DNA from: Pseudomonas taiwanensis
GTDB taxonomy: Bacteria; Pseudomonadota; Gammaproteobacteria; Pseudomonadales; Pseudomonadaceae
Assembly (NCBI RefSeq): GCF_013393345.1
Contig: NZ_QJRF01000049.1
Location: forward strand, 1 to 64,000
Length of the DNA stretch: 64,000 bases
Direction of reading: 5' to 3'
Numbering within the stretch: position 1 is the stretch's first letter; every line of letters starts with the position of its first letter. This document shows positions 46,216-55,411 of this stretch, in pieces. The notes below the pieces were generated by a model. It had not been told where the DNA came from. It searched no databases and saw nothing but the letters and a program-made list of their open reading frames with translations. A program made the translations under genes and the position numbers.

Positions 46216-47658
46216 ATGGGCACTGACACTGGAACATCACCTGATGGGTTCCACGAGCTGGGTGTTGCTACTGCGGCCGCCGCCATCCGTAGAGGCGACA
46301 TTTCGTCAGAATCCTATGCGGCGGCGCTACTTCGGCGGGCGCGCGCCTTCTCTGGCCTGAGCGCCTTTATCACGATCGATGAAACCGCGGTGCTTGCCGC
46401 AGCGAGAGCTTCTGATACCGCTCGCGCTGCTGGTTCTACCGCGCCGTTGCTGGGCGTTCCGGTTGCGGTGAAGGACAGCTATCTGACCCAAGGTCTGCGG
46501 ACCACGCTCGGCATCCGCAATCTGGAGAACTTCGTGCCAGATCGAGACGCAGAGGTCGTTAGAGCGATCAAGGATGCCGGGGGCATAGTGTTCGGCAAGA
46601 ACAATCTTGTGGAAATGTCATATGGCTTGACCGGACACAACAGCCACTTCGGTCAGGCGAAAAATCCGCACAATCCCAAACACGTGACCGGAGGCTCTTC
46701 GAGTGGCGCGGGAGCATCGGTAGGCGCTCAAATCGTTCCTGCGGCACTTGGCGGCGACACCGTTGGCTCTATCCGAGTGCCGGCGTCGCTTTGTGGTGTC
46801 GTGGGATTCAAGCCCAGCCCAGGGCGATGGTCCGGTGATGGGGTTGCTCCCATCTCCCATACGCTCGATACCACTGGTGTCTTCGCGCGCACAGTCGAGG
46901 ATTGCGCAGTGATCGATCAGGTCGTCACGAAAACCACCGCGACATTTCAGGGTAACTGGGCGGACCTCAGCGGAATCCGACTGGCTTATGCGCCCCGGCA
47001 ACATCTTGATCATATCGACCATGAAGTGGAGGCACATTTCAGGGAGACGATTCGTCGGCTGCGTGACGCCGGTGCGGAAGTCGTCGAAGTAGACCTCGGT
47101 GAAGATTTCCTCACCTTGACCGAAAGGTCGACGTGGGGTGTTTTCCTCCATGAAACGATGGACTCGGTCGCAGGCTTCCTTCGAAAGAATCGGATGCCGA
47201 GTTCATTCGAAGATATCTACCAGGAGTTGAAGTCTGGCCTGAAAGAAACCTGGGGCCACCTTGTATTGCCCAGTGGTGCTGGATTTATTTCCCATGAGAC
47301 CTATCAGGCCGCGCTTGATCATGATCGCCCGGAAATCCAGAGCCGATTCAACAGGGCATTTTCCAGGCATGGGGCTCAGGCGCTCCTCATGCCAACCACA
47401 CCTTGCCCTGCCCCCACCATTGAGCAACAGACGAAGTTCACGGTCGCTGGGCAGGAGGTCAACGACCTGGCTCTCGCGCGGCATACCGTCGCGGCCAGCA
47501 TCGCAGGATTGCCGGGCATCAGTATTCCGATGGGGATGTCCAGCAACGGGCTTCCTCTGGGACTGGAAATGGACGGCAAGAATGGTGACGACCAAAACCT
47601 CCTTGTATTGGCTCGTCGGGTGGAGGCGGCAATAGGTTTGGTGGCGCGCTCGGTTTGA
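46216..47658 (+). CDS. Amidase signature (AS) family hydrolase
   Basis: A 480-residue amidase. The Lys-cisSer-Ser triad is present as Lys86, Ser161 and Ser185, with the spacing of 75 and 24 residues known in this family. One oddity: GDTVGS stands where GDTGGS is usual, so Val183 replaces a conserved Gly next to the nucleophile. Members include aryl and aliphatic amidases and indoleacetamide hydrolases; the substrate is not known. A shared motif with the SDR promoter and an AraC-type regulator just behind point to a small regulon. Confidence 0.87.
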   Translation: MGTDTGTSPDGFHELGVATAAAAIRRGDISSESYAAALLRRARAFSGLSAFITIDETAVLAAARASDTARAAGSTAPLLGVPVAVKDSYLTQGLRTTLGIRNLENFVPDRDAEVVRAIKDAGGIVFGKNNLVEMSYGLTGHNSHFGQAKNPHNPKHVTGGSSSGAGASVGAQIVPAALGGDTVGSIRVPASLCGVVGFKPSPGRWSGDGVAPISHTLDTTGVFARTVEDCAVIDQVVTKTTATFQGNWADLSGIRLAYAPRQHLDHIDHEVEAHFRETIRRLRDAGAEVVEVDLGEDFLTLTERSTWGVFLHETMDSVAGFLRKNRMPSSFEDIYQELKSGLKETWGHLVLPSGAGFISHETYQAALDHDRPEIQSRFNRAFSRHGAQALLMPTTPCPAPTIEQQTKFTVAGQEVNDLALARHTVAASIAGLPGISIPMGMSSNGLPLGLEMDGKNGDDQNLLVLARRVEAAIGLVARSV

Positions 47659-47733
47659 ACGCTCGGACATGCATCACGTGTGTGAACGGGGCTGACAGTT
47701 AATCATGGCCCGGGCCTGAGCGGTCCGGGCCGG

Positions 47734-48675
47734 CTATTCATCGCGCAAGCGCGAATTGCGTCGCAGAACCTGCGGGGGCTGCCCGAATGCACGCAAGAAT
47801 GCGCGGCGCATTCGCTCGGTATCGATAAAGCCGGTTTCGGCGGCGACTTCATCCATTGAATGACGGCTTTGCTCCACCATCACCCTCGCCGCCTCCAGAC
47901 GAAGGTGTTCGACAGCTTTGGCGGGCGATTGCCCGGTTTCGGCGCGAAAGGCTCGACTGAACTGCCTTGGACTCAGGTGCGCAGCCGTTGCTAGTTCCTC
48001 GACGGTAAGCGGGGCGCGCAGATTCTGGCGGGCGTGTGCCAGTGCACGTTGGATGCGATCGGATTTGGCGTCCAACCCCAACAGCGCCGAGTGCTGAGAC
48101 TGTCCGCCGGCGCGTCGATGATAGACGACCAAGTCCTGGGCAACCTTGCGGGACAATTCCGGGCCAAAATCCTTCTCGATCATGCCCAGCGCCAAATCAA
48201 TGCTGGCGCTCATCCCGGCGGAGGTCCAGACGGGACCATCGATGATGAAAATCCGATCGTCCTCTACCAGTGCGTGCGGAAACTGCTTCTGAAGGTCGCG
48301 CGCATGAAACCAGTGCGTGGTGACTCGTCGACCATCGAGCAATCCGGCTTCACCCAGTATGAAGGCCCCCGTGCAGACTGATGCAGTGCGCCGGGTGGTC
48401 TCGGATGCCCTACGCAGCTGCTTGATCAAACCAGCCGGAGAGGGTGCCGGATGCATCACCCCAGTGACGATCAGCGTGTCCACCTTGCTCCTCGACAGCC
48501 GACTGGTTTCAACAGCAAAACCAAACGAGTTGGGAACTGCGCCACCGCTCTCCGAAAGGAGTCGGATGCCATACAACGGCTCGTCCGCCGCGCCGTTGGC
48601 GAGCTCGAATGCTGACACGGCTGCCAATCCCATGATTTGGAAGCCGTGGGGCAAAACAAAACCAATCGTAATCAT
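47734..48675 (-). CDS. GlxA-type AraC family regulator (DJ-1/PfpI domain)
   Basis: A 313-residue protein. The N-terminal DJ-1/PfpI-like half has VCTGAFILGEAGLLDGRRVTTHW with the conserved Cys; the C-terminal half is an AraC DNA-binding pair of HTHs (VEELATAAHLSPRQFSRAFRAE...VAAETGFIDTERMRRAF). The start is ATG 48675 (MITIGFVLPHG) with GAGG nine bases upstream. It is convergent with the amidase gene (76-base gap) and probably controls it together with the SDR. Confidence 0.9.
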   Translation of the reverse strand: MITIGFVLPHGFQIMGLAAVSAFELANGAADEPLYGIRLLSESGGAVPNSFGFAVETSRLSRSKVDTLIVTGVMHPAPSPAGLIKQLRRASETTRRTASVCTGAFILGEAGLLDGRRVTTHWFHARDLQKQFPHALVEDDRIFIIDGPVWTSAGMSASIDLALGMIEKDFGPELSRKVAQDLVVYHRRAGGQSQHSALLGLDAKSDRIQRALAHARQNLRAPLTVEELATAAHLSPRQFSRAFRAETGQSPAKAVEHLRLEAARVMVEQSRHSMDEVAAETGFIDTERMRRAFLRAFGQPPQVLRRNSRLRDE

Positions 48676-48877
48676 GGGACCAACCTCTGCGACCTGATAC
48701 GCGCTATACCGGCATTTCAGGACATGGTCAATTATCTTGCATCCCACTCCGTCCCCAGAGAGAACGCCGATCCCTTGATTAGCCAAGAGGTCACCCAAGC
48801 GGACTGGACCATGAAGGTCGAGGTCTGTGTGGGTAAGGCGGGCTCCGATTCGGTAACCGAGGCGCCCGCGATCTTTC

Positions 48878-50950
48878 CTACTGCACGTTAGCGGTGACCG
48901 AGGCCGTTCCGTTTAGCGTGAATGTGCAGGTTTTCCTTTTGTTGCCGCCGCTCGAGCACGCACCGGACCAAATGACATCGCGACTGTTCGAGGCGCTCAG
49001 TGTGATCGCCGTCCCCGTGGTAAAGGACGCAGAGCCGCTGTTGCCGACGGTGACGCTGATGCCGGCCGGGCTCGACAAGACCCGCTCGCCGCTGCGGCCG
49101 GTCGCTGTCACGCTCAGCGCGGCTGTTTGCGCCGAAGAGGTCACGGTCAGCGTTGCGCTGCGGGCGGTCCCAGCGAAGGTGCCACCGATGGTCACGGGTG
49201 TCGCCGTGGTGACCAACGCCGTGTTGACGATGAACGACGCGCTAGTGGCGCCAGCCGCCACGGTGACGCTCGCGGGAACCGTGGCCGCGCTCGGATTGCT
49301 GCTCGACAGTGTCACAAGTGCGCCGCCCGAGGGCGCGGCGCCTGTCAGCGTTGCAGTTCCCTGCGCGTTGCTGCCGCCCACAACGAGGGTCGGGCTGACT
49401 GTGATCGCCGAAAGCGCCAAGGCTGGCGCCGGGGCCTGCGGCGTGAAGCGCCGCGTGGCGGAGAACGGACCAAAGAGGCCGTCCGAGTTCCGCCCCCTCA
49501 CCCTCCACCACAAGCTTTGCGCTGGCAGGCCGCCGACACTCGCCTGCGAGACGTTGACGATCTGGCTGGCCCTCAAGGGCGCTGCGATGGTCGAGGAATC
49601 GTCCACCTGGATCTCATAGCTCGTCGCGTTTGCCACGTCGGTCCAGTCGAAGGCCACGGGTTGCGCCGGCGTCGCGCCGGCGGCGGGAAGGAGCAGCGTC
49701 GGCGCCGCGGGCGTTGGAGGGGGTGTCACGCCAGTCGCATTGATCAATACCCGCAGGCCGGGGAAGGCGCCCGATTGGCCCAGCACGATGTCTGCTTTGT
49801 TGTCGTTGTTGATATCCGCTGAAATGATGGCAGCACCGCCAGCGCTCGATCCTGGGGCCGGTACCAGGTAGGCCACCCGTGGTTGAAACGTGCCGTCGCC
49901 GTTGCCGTTCCGTATGTTCATCAGACCTTGGTTGCCATTAGCCATGCTGAGCGCAAGGTCCAGGAAACCGTCACCGTTGTAGTCGCCGACGGCTTGCAGA
50001 TGAGGAACATTGCCGTTCGGGTCGGTAATCAGCAAAGGCGGTTGCCGGAACGTGCCGTCGCCGTTGCCAGTCAAAATGGCCGTCCTGTTCGAGTTGAGGG
50101 CTAACGCGACTACCAGATCCTGGAATGTGTCGCCGTTGAAGTCGGCGACATCGATATCCGTTGCATCCATGCCGAGATTGTTTCCGCCGATCAGCGTGAG
50201 CGTTGGCAGCTGATTGAACGTGCCATTACCCAGCCCCAGCAGGAGACAGACTCGCGCAAGGGAGCTGGCCATTGCCAAGTCTTTGATGCCATCACGATTG
50301 AAATCACCGACAGCTATCTTCGCCGTCTCCGTCCCGATATCGACTTCGACTGCGGGTTGGAAGGTGGCGTTGCCATTGCCGAGGATCACGGTAATGGTCC
50401 GCGCGACGAGGCAAGGTGCGGCAAAGCAGGCGATTTGATGGCCGATCACGATATCGAGCCTGCCGTCGTTGTTGAGGTCAGTGGCGACGACCGCAGGCGA
50501 GTCGAACCCGGAGGTATTGGAGAAGTTCACCGCCGGGTTGAACGTACCGTCGCCCCTGCCAGTGAGCAAAGAGAGGCTGATATCCGGATCGTTGATGGTG
50601 GCGACCAGATCCAATCTCCCGTCGCCGTTGAAGTCTCCAGCCGCGATATCTTGGGACCAACTGGCTACGGGGTATTCGGCTGCCGCGCCAAAAGTCCCAT
50701 CGCCATTGGCCAATTGGACCTTCGCGGACATTGCCCCTATCCCCGCCAGATCAAGCTTTCCGTCGCCATTGAAGTCGCCGACGACGTGATTGTTTCCGAT
50801 GAACGGGTAGTCCGTTCGGGTGAAGCTCGGCGCCTGCGTTGAAGCGACGGCGAGAGTGCCGCCAACAAGACTCGCCCCAAGGATGAGCATCAGCAGGAAC
50901 GCAAGATGGATCTGCTCCCGCGTCACAACCAGACAGGCAAATTTGGACAT
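48878..50950 (-). CDS. Secreted FG-GAP/VCBS repeat protein
   Basis: A 690-residue exported protein. After an N-terminal signal region, seven calcium-binding repeats of the DxNxDxxxDL type follow (DFNGDGKLDL, DFNGDGRLDL, DLNNDGRLDI, DFNRDGIKDL, DFNGDTFQDL, DYNGDGFLDL, DINNDNKADI). Seven suits a full integrin-like propeller. The middle and C-terminal parts are Ig-like/fibronectin-like Thr/Ser-rich modules and a Cys-bearing cap (SGACSSGG...TCTF). A surface adhesin or hydrolase companion is likely. GGAG eight bases upstream fixes the start. Confidence 0.82.
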   Translation of the reverse strand: MSKFACLVVTREQIHLAFLLMLILGASLVGGTLAVASTQAPSFTRTDYPFIGNNHVVGDFNGDGKLDLAGIGAMSAKVQLANGDGTFGAAAEYPVASWSQDIAAGDFNGDGRLDLVATINDPDISLSLLTGRGDGTFNPAVNFSNTSGFDSPAVVATDLNNDGRLDIVIGHQIACFAAPCLVARTITVILGNGNATFQPAVEVDIGTETAKIAVGDFNRDGIKDLAMASSLARVCLLLGLGNGTFNQLPTLTLIGGNNLGMDATDIDVADFNGDTFQDLVVALALNSNRTAILTGNGDGTFRQPPLLITDPNGNVPHLQAVGDYNGDGFLDLALSMANGNQGLMNIRNGNGDGTFQPRVAYLVPAPGSSAGGAAIISADINNDNKADIVLGQSGAFPGLRVLINATGVTPPPTPAAPTLLLPAAGATPAQPVAFDWTDVANATSYEIQVDDSSTIAAPLRASQIVNVSQASVGGLPAQSLWWRVRGRNSDGLFGPFSATRRFTPQAPAPALALSAITVSPTLVVGGSNAQGTATLTGAAPSGGALVTLSSSNPSAATVPASVTVAAGATSASFIVNTALVTTATPVTIGGTFAGTARSATLTVTSSAQTAALSVTATGRSGERVLSSPAGISVTVGNSGSASFTTGTAITLSASNSRDVIWSGACSSGGNKRKTCTFTLNGTASVTANVQ

Positions 50951-51314
50951 GAATTTATCTCCAAAGAGGCGGATGTCTTAGGCTGTCGAACGTTGTTTGC
51001 AGATTGAAAAAACAACGGCAATCCCTTCTCAGCGTAGCAGGAGTGCGGTCGACAAGAAGGTCAGCTAGAGCCCTTGAGGCAAACGAATCGTCACTTGAAT
51101 CGCACAGGGTTCGTAGGTACTTGTGACCGTTGGCATGGGGTCGAAGTCGCGAGGACTTTACTGCCCTCCCGGTGGCTACCGACGTTGCTGACGCCCGTAG
51201 ATGCCCCTCGGAAAATTGAGCCTTCCCCCCCCACATTTGGGCCTAGCGGTCACCATCTGCCCGGTCTATTGGTTAGCTCTACGCGTTATTGAACGAGTGT
51301 ACCGGGAGTGACCA
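50951..51314. other. Intergenic region after FG-GAP gene promoter
   Basis: 364 bases between two divergent genes. No gene, clear hairpin or repeat recognised. Confidence 0.6.
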
Positions 51315-51548
51315 ATGGTCGATGCTTGCGACTGGCCCGAGCTGCAGCGACTGGCACAGAGTCTCGTCGCCGCGCACATCTCTATGGTCGCTTTCCTGGA
51401 GGTAAACGAGGTGCCCTGGTCAGAGGCGCAGGCATTCGAATTCGCACGCCTTGCGGCTGTTCGTGCAGCTGCGCTTGACGAATACACGGCTTACTTTGAA
51501 TCACAGGCGAAACGAGAACGCTTGTACGCCAGGACGGGATTGAAGTGA
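51315..51548 (+). CDS. Small protein of unknown function
   Basis: A 77-residue, helical, mostly polar protein (MVDACDWPELQRLAQSLVAAH...), without signal peptide or membrane span. GGGAG lies six bases before ATG 51315, a good ribosome site, which is the main support. No family recognised. Its acidic, Ala/Leu-rich helical character would suit a small cytoplasmic partner or antitoxin-like protein, but there is no partner gene. Confidence 0.6.
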   Translation: MVDACDWPELQRLAQSLVAAHISMVAFLEVNEVPWSEAQAFEFARLAAVRAAALDEYTAYFESQAKRERLYARTGLK

Positions 51549-51859
51549 CGGCCCGCCGGTCACCTACATACGTGCTGGTATACATACAGACCTATGCTCA
51601 CCTTGTGCCCTCCCATTCAATGGGGCACTGGCCAAAGTACTTCGGCGCAGGTCTGCGCGAAGCCGGACGGCTTACCTTGCTGGAAGTACTTTCGCCGTGG
51701 TACCTGCTCGCTACCGCGGCGTTTTCTTGCCTGCGTCAGCGAACATAGTTCGTCGAGAGGAGTATCCTGAAGGCGTCCCCACAGAGGGACAAAGGCTGCG
51801 CAGGTTCTGGCAAAAGATGCCCCAAGCGCGGCTGCCCCATCGAGAACAAAAACACGACT

Positions 51860-51896
51860 GCCGCCATGCCCCCTCCCCATCGACATGGCGGCTTTT
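51860..51896 (+). terminator. Intrinsic terminator-like hairpin
   Basis: Nine-base arms GCCGCCATG/CATGGCGGC with a 15-base loop, followed by TTTT. It could end transcripts from the 77-residue gene. Confidence 0.7.
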
Positions 51897-51950
51897 CTAT
51901 GCCGATTCCGGTCGATCAACCAACACTCAGGGCGGGTCAGCATCAAATTC

Positions 51951-51990
51951 TGTGGGCATTCAGGACCACTTCAGTGGGCATCATCCTGAA
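51951..51990. other. Conserved hairpin element beyond the first DUF-like gene
   Basis: GTGGGCAT appears twice with a 22-base period, and TCAGGA...TCCTGA arms enclose a CCAC-TTCA-GTGG stem. The same layout recurs at 62120-62160 after the paralogous gene. An RNA structure or binding site is possible. Confidence 0.5.
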
Positions 51991-52033
51991 CGCCTCAGGG
52001 GCCGCCACGGTTGTCCCCTTTACCGTGGTGGCC

Positions 52034-52273
52034 TCACTGCTCATGGAGTCCTTCACGAATCTCCCAGAAGATTTCCCAGACGGCCTGATCGAGCGCTTCC
52101 GGCGTATCAAGGTCTTTGGCATTAAAGCCGGTGATGACCCAGCCCGCGTCCCCCTCTAACGGTTTCGCCACAACCGTCAGATCTCCCGTGGGGTCAGCCG
52201 AGCATTGAATCAGGCAGCGAGGCAGCACCTTGCAAAGCTTCGTTTGCAGGCTTTGTGCAATGCCCTGATTCAT
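52034..52273 (-). CDS. Small protein, paralogue of the 61779-62444 product
   Basis: A 79-residue protein (MNQGIAQSLQTKLCKVLPRCL...), without signal or membrane span. It aligns over its whole length with the first 79 residues of the second copy at 62444: LQxKLCxVLxxCLIxCS, VxAKPxE, WVITGFxAxxL, and a shared WEIREGL tail. AAGGA lies seven bases before the ATG. Function unknown; no family recognised. Confidence 0.65.
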   Translation of the reverse strand: MNQGIAQSLQTKLCKVLPRCLIQCSADPTGDLTVVAKPLEGDAGWVITGFNAKDLDTPEALDQAVWEIFWEIREGLHEQ

Positions 52274-52849
52274 TAGCAGATCCTTAGTTGGCGCCCGGCC
52301 AGCAGTGGAGGACGAGTACGGCTTAACCGGTATAGCCCTCCCACCACGCTGTGCACTCTCCGTTTGTCACATCGACCAATGGCATCTAATCGCCGCCAAT
52401 GACGAGAAGGCCATAGACGATTTCGCAGGCCCTCCCACTACACCCTGTCAGTCCGCCTGTCTTCGGTTGGCCGCGCTGGGCAGTGAGGGAATCTCGCAGG
52501 CGCGGCAAATTATTTCTTCCAACTCTATTGTTCCCTTCTGGCCGATTGTGTTGAAAAAGTCTCTCTGCGATTTCTGCCTGCGAAAGTAGGCGGCCTACGT
52601 TGGAATCTGAGCCATGCAGGTACTGGATTGCCTCAGATTTCGCGTAGCAACGCACCAAACAGGCATTTTTCAGCTTCGGCCAAGGGACGTGTCGCAGCTC
52701 AGCTGTGCTCGAGAATCCGTCGAGCCGGCTATTTCTGTTGCCGCCGGATCCAGAACGAGTTTTCGAGGGTACTTCGGTTATTTCGAAGAGAAGTAGCGCC
52801 TGCGCTTACTAGCATATTCCCAATCCCTACATTCAGGAGGCGCTTCGCT
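52274..52849. other. Intergenic region
   Basis: 576 bases, no supported gene. An open frame at 52386-52658 (minus) was judged spurious. No repeats seen. Confidence 0.55.
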
Positions 52850-53119
52850 CTAACCTCTTTCAAGCTCTTGCCGAAGTTGGCCAATTAGCTCATCAGTAGT
52901 CTTTGGGTTACCTGCGATTAAGTAGCTCTTCGCAAGAATCGTCAGCGGGTGAACACCCATGTTCGTGGCAAGCTCTGCCAGTTTGTCGATTGTCGGACTT
53001 TTGATGCCGCGTTCGACGTCGCTAATGTAGCTCTGGCTGGCTCCTACTGCTTCCTGCGAAAGCCCCTTGCTGGTCCTAAGTTGTTTAAAGGCCAACCCGA
53101 ATGCTTGCTTCAGTTCCAT
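52850..53119 (-). CDS. XRE-family HTH regulator
   Basis: An 89-residue protein (MELKQAFGLAFKQLRTSKGLSQEAVG...) with a typical Cro/CI-type HTH (LSQEAVGASQSYISDVERGIKSPTIDKLAELATNMGV). It is a single-domain repressor. It is divergent from the LuxR gene at 53255, and a perfect inverted repeat ATACTC-GAAA-GAGTAT stands at 53172-53187 between them, a likely operator. The ATG was preferred over a GTG three codons upstream. Confidence 0.85.
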   Translation of the reverse strand: MELKQAFGLAFKQLRTSKGLSQEAVGASQSYISDVERGIKSPTIDKLAELATNMGVHPLTILAKSYLIAGNPKTTDELIGQLRQELERG

Positions 53120-53171
53120 TTCGCCCACTCGCTAAAAGGAACGATGAAGCCTTTCGCTGCTTCATTTATCT

Positions 53172-53187
53172 ATACTCGAAAGAGTAT
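53172..53187. promoter_or_regulatory. Candidate XRE operator
   Basis: Perfect inverted repeat ATACTC-GAAA-GAGTAT between the divergent XRE and LuxR genes, 53 bases before the XRE start and 68 before the LuxR start. Confidence 0.55.
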
Positions 53188-53254
53188 TATTGGTTCTTAA
53201 CAGTTTTTCCGACATTCCGACGGATGTACTGGCTACGGACAGTGAGGGCAATGT

Positions 53255-54043
53255 ATGCATGGACAACTCACCGACTGGACTCGCCACATTGCTGCCGTCT
53301 TCGCGCAACCTCCTGGTCCCCCTCAACTGCGTGCGCTGACCAACTGGCTGCAACGCCTCGGCTGTGCCGACCACTTCCTGCTCTTCATCCACGAGGGCTG
53401 TAACCCTCCGTTGCCACTGTTCGACACTGTCCCGTTGAACCTGCGACCTTTGTTCGTAGACACATACCAGGCAGAGGCCTATCAGCTGGATCCGTTCTAT
53501 CTCGCCTGCCAGTTTGGACAGGCCGATGGGCTGTACAGCTTGCGTCGGCTGGCACCTGAGCGCTTCCACCTCTCTGAGTACTTTCGCACTTATTACTGCA
53601 ACTTGGAGCAGTGTGATGAGCTGGGCTTCATCACGACGCTAGGTGAGCAGTGCAGGGCAGTTTTGTCGCTGACGCGGCGACAGGGCAGTGGCGTGTTCGG
53701 TGAGGAGGAGAGGAGATGGCTGCGTAGTGCGGTGCCGGTGGTGGATGAGGTGGTGCGTACGGCTTGGCAGGTGCATCGGCCGAAGAACCAGCGGGTTGTC
53801 GAAGATCTGGATGAGAGGGTTCGCAACGCGTTCGACCAGTTTGGGCAGGAGGTGTTGAGCCCGCGTGAACGTCAGGTCGCCCGCTTGGTGTTGCAGGGGT
53901 ACACCAATTGCTCGATTGCGGAGTTGCTGGGCATCCAGCGAGGTACAGTGAAGGTCCACCGCAAGAACCTTTACGACAAGCTGGAGATAGGCGGCCAGGC
54001 GGGGTTGCTGGCGGTGTTTATCAGGGAGCTCAAGGGCGGGTAA
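53255..54043 (+). CDS. LuxR-family regulator (solo)
   Basis: A 262-residue protein. The C-terminal LuxR HTH is clear (LSPRERQVARLVLQGYTNCSIAELLGIQRGTVKVHRKNLYDKL). The N-terminal 190 residues (QLTDWTRHIAAVFAQPPG..., YFRTYYCNLEQCDELGFIT) lack an AHL-binding signature that I can name, and no synthase or sensor kinase is nearby. It is probably controlled by the divergent XRE repressor. Upstream AGGG supports an early start; ATG 53255 was taken. Confidence 0.85.
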   Translation: MHGQLTDWTRHIAAVFAQPPGPPQLRALTNWLQRLGCADHFLLFIHEGCNPPLPLFDTVPLNLRPLFVDTYQAEAYQLDPFYLACQFGQADGLYSLRRLAPERFHLSEYFRTYYCNLEQCDELGFITTLGEQCRAVLSLTRRQGSGVFGEEERRWLRSAVPVVDEVVRTAWQVHRPKNQRVVEDLDERVRNAFDQFGQEVLSPRERQVARLVLQGYTNCSIAELLGIQRGTVKVHRKNLYDKLEIGGQAGLLAVFIRELKGG

Positions 54044-54378
54044 TCACCCCGACCCCGTTGACTGCGCTGGCCCAGGAAGAACCGAGCTAGATTCCGCTGA
54101 TGGCAGCGTCTTGCAGATATCGTAGCCGCCATCCAGTGTAACGAAGCCGTGATCGAGGGGGCAGCAGCTGAGGGAGGTATGTACTTGTTCAAAATTGGGG
54201 ACAGATTTATTTCTTCTCCTCTAAACAGCTGCCCCCCTGACGGCAGCCTTGGATTGGTCAAGCCGGGGCCAACAGGCATGTTTGGCCGGTAGCTGCCTCT
54301 CACCAACGACAGCTTCCAGTCAGATGCAGCTGCTCTGTCAGCAAGCTACAACCCGATTACGCTTGCTCTGCACCCGGT
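54044..54378. other. Intergenic region with a short repeat-like scar
   Basis: 335 bases, no gene. ATTGGGGACAGATTTATTTC at about 54195-54214 resembles a sequence common next to REP-associated transposases in other genomes; only one copy here, so this is recall. Confidence 0.4.
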
Positions 54379-54876
54379 TCAAACACGGGCGTTCGGAATG
54401 CCGCGAGCGTTTTTCTTTTCCAGGATCACCGCGGCTTCGTTGTAGGCCTTCTGGAAAGCGTCGCCACCGATCCAATTCACTGCCGTGTCTTCGTCTTCAT
54501 CATGGAAGATCCCGCGGTAGACAATCAGCAACCCCATCATGAAGTCGATGGCCGACTCTTGCGATTCCTCCGCGATCACCAGCTCCAATACCGGGTATTG
54601 CAGGAATACCAAACACATCGCCAGTAGGCTGATGCCTTCGCCGGCCCTCATCGCCTGGAACAGGTCGTCAAAATGTGCCGGGTCGAAACCGTTCTCTTCG
54701 ATGTCTTTGAAGTCGAAGGTGCTCAGGTCAATTTCGACATCATCGAATGGCTCGTTGACCAGCGGATTGGCTAGCAGCGGATGTACGACGTTGGCTTTGG
54801 CTTTGCCCGAGCGGTTCTGCTTGGCCTTGGCTTTGGCTCGCTGGGCACGTTTTTGCTGTTTGGTTGGGGAAGCCAT
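54379..54876 (-). CDS. Hypothetical protein with Lys-rich N terminus
   Basis: A 165-residue soluble protein. The first 30 residues are very Lys/Arg/Ala-rich (KQQKRAQRAKAKAKQNR), which suits nucleic acid binding. The remainder is acidic and partly helical (LELVIAEESQESAIDFMMGLLIVYRG). No family recognised. A GGAA site about ten bases before the ATG (GGAACTCGCCACC) supports the start. It stands alone between unrelated genes. Confidence 0.7.
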   Translation of the reverse strand: MASPTKQQKRAQRAKAKAKQNRSGKAKANVVHPLLANPLVNEPFDDVEIDLSTFDFKDIEENGFDPAHFDDLFQAMRAGEGISLLAMCLVFLQYPVLELVIAEESQESAIDFMMGLLIVYRGIFHDEDEDTAVNWIGGDAFQKAYNEAAVILEKKNARGIPNARV

Positions 54877-55172
54877 GGTGGCGAGTTCCTTGTTCGAATA
54901 CAGCCATGTTCATGGCCGAGGGTAATCGGGCACGAATTGTATTCAGTCCTGGTTAGGTTCGTCGGCCAAAAGGGTAGATTTTTCGTGTTCTCAACGCTTG
55001 CTTTCGGCCAAAAAAGCGCCCGCCCTGCTGCCACACTCATCACTGCGCCGGAATGGTGATCGCGGCAGATTGTTGCTCCCTTTGATCGCGATCATCGAAA
55101 AACCGAAGCTGAACAGACCTGCCGATAATCCTCGTCACCGGGAGGCCCGTGCCATGGCGCGGACTGGGCCGC

Positions 55173-55400
55173 CTACTTCTGCTGCTTACTGCCTCTGATG
55201 TTGCCGACAACCCCACCGGCGACGGCGCCGACCGCCGCGCCGGTCCATCCACTGCCACCGGCGATCGCGGCAATGCCGGCGCCCGCCGCGGCACCAATGG
55301 CCGCGCCGCTCATCGTCCCCTGCTGCTGGGGGCTCATCGAGGTGCAGCCGATCACGCCCGCTGCGGTGAGGAGTGCGGCAAACAATAGGGACCGTTTCAT
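55173..55400 (-). CDS. Glycine-zipper lipoprotein
   Basis: A 75-residue lipoprotein: leader MKRSLLFAALLTAAGVIGC, with Cys19 in a lipobox, then a glycine-zipper stretch (GAAIGAAAGAGIAAIAGGSG) that can pack into membranes. GGAGG lies five bases before the ATG. It follows the 55412-55783 gene in the same direction by 11 bases, so the two form an operon. Outer-membrane-linked function likely; not a named gene. Confidence 0.85.
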   Translation of the reverse strand: MKRSLLFAALLTAAGVIGCTSMSPQQQGTMSGAAIGAAAGAGIAAIAGGSGWTGAAVGAVAGGVVGNIRGSKQQK

Positions 55401-55411
55401 GTTCACCTCCG

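Larger units (their letters stand above)
51549..52033. other. Intergenic region with hairpins
   Basis: 485 bases, no supported gene. It contains the terminator at 51860-51896 and the conserved element at 51951-51990. Confidence 0.6.

Noticed and set aside
51545-51748. 67-residue plus-strand open frame after the 77-residue gene
   Set aside because: It overlaps the preceding stop without a ribosome site and its sequence has no domain-like pattern.
52386-52658. 90-residue minus-strand open frame
   Set aside because: No ribosome site, no recognisable domain and no neighbour context.
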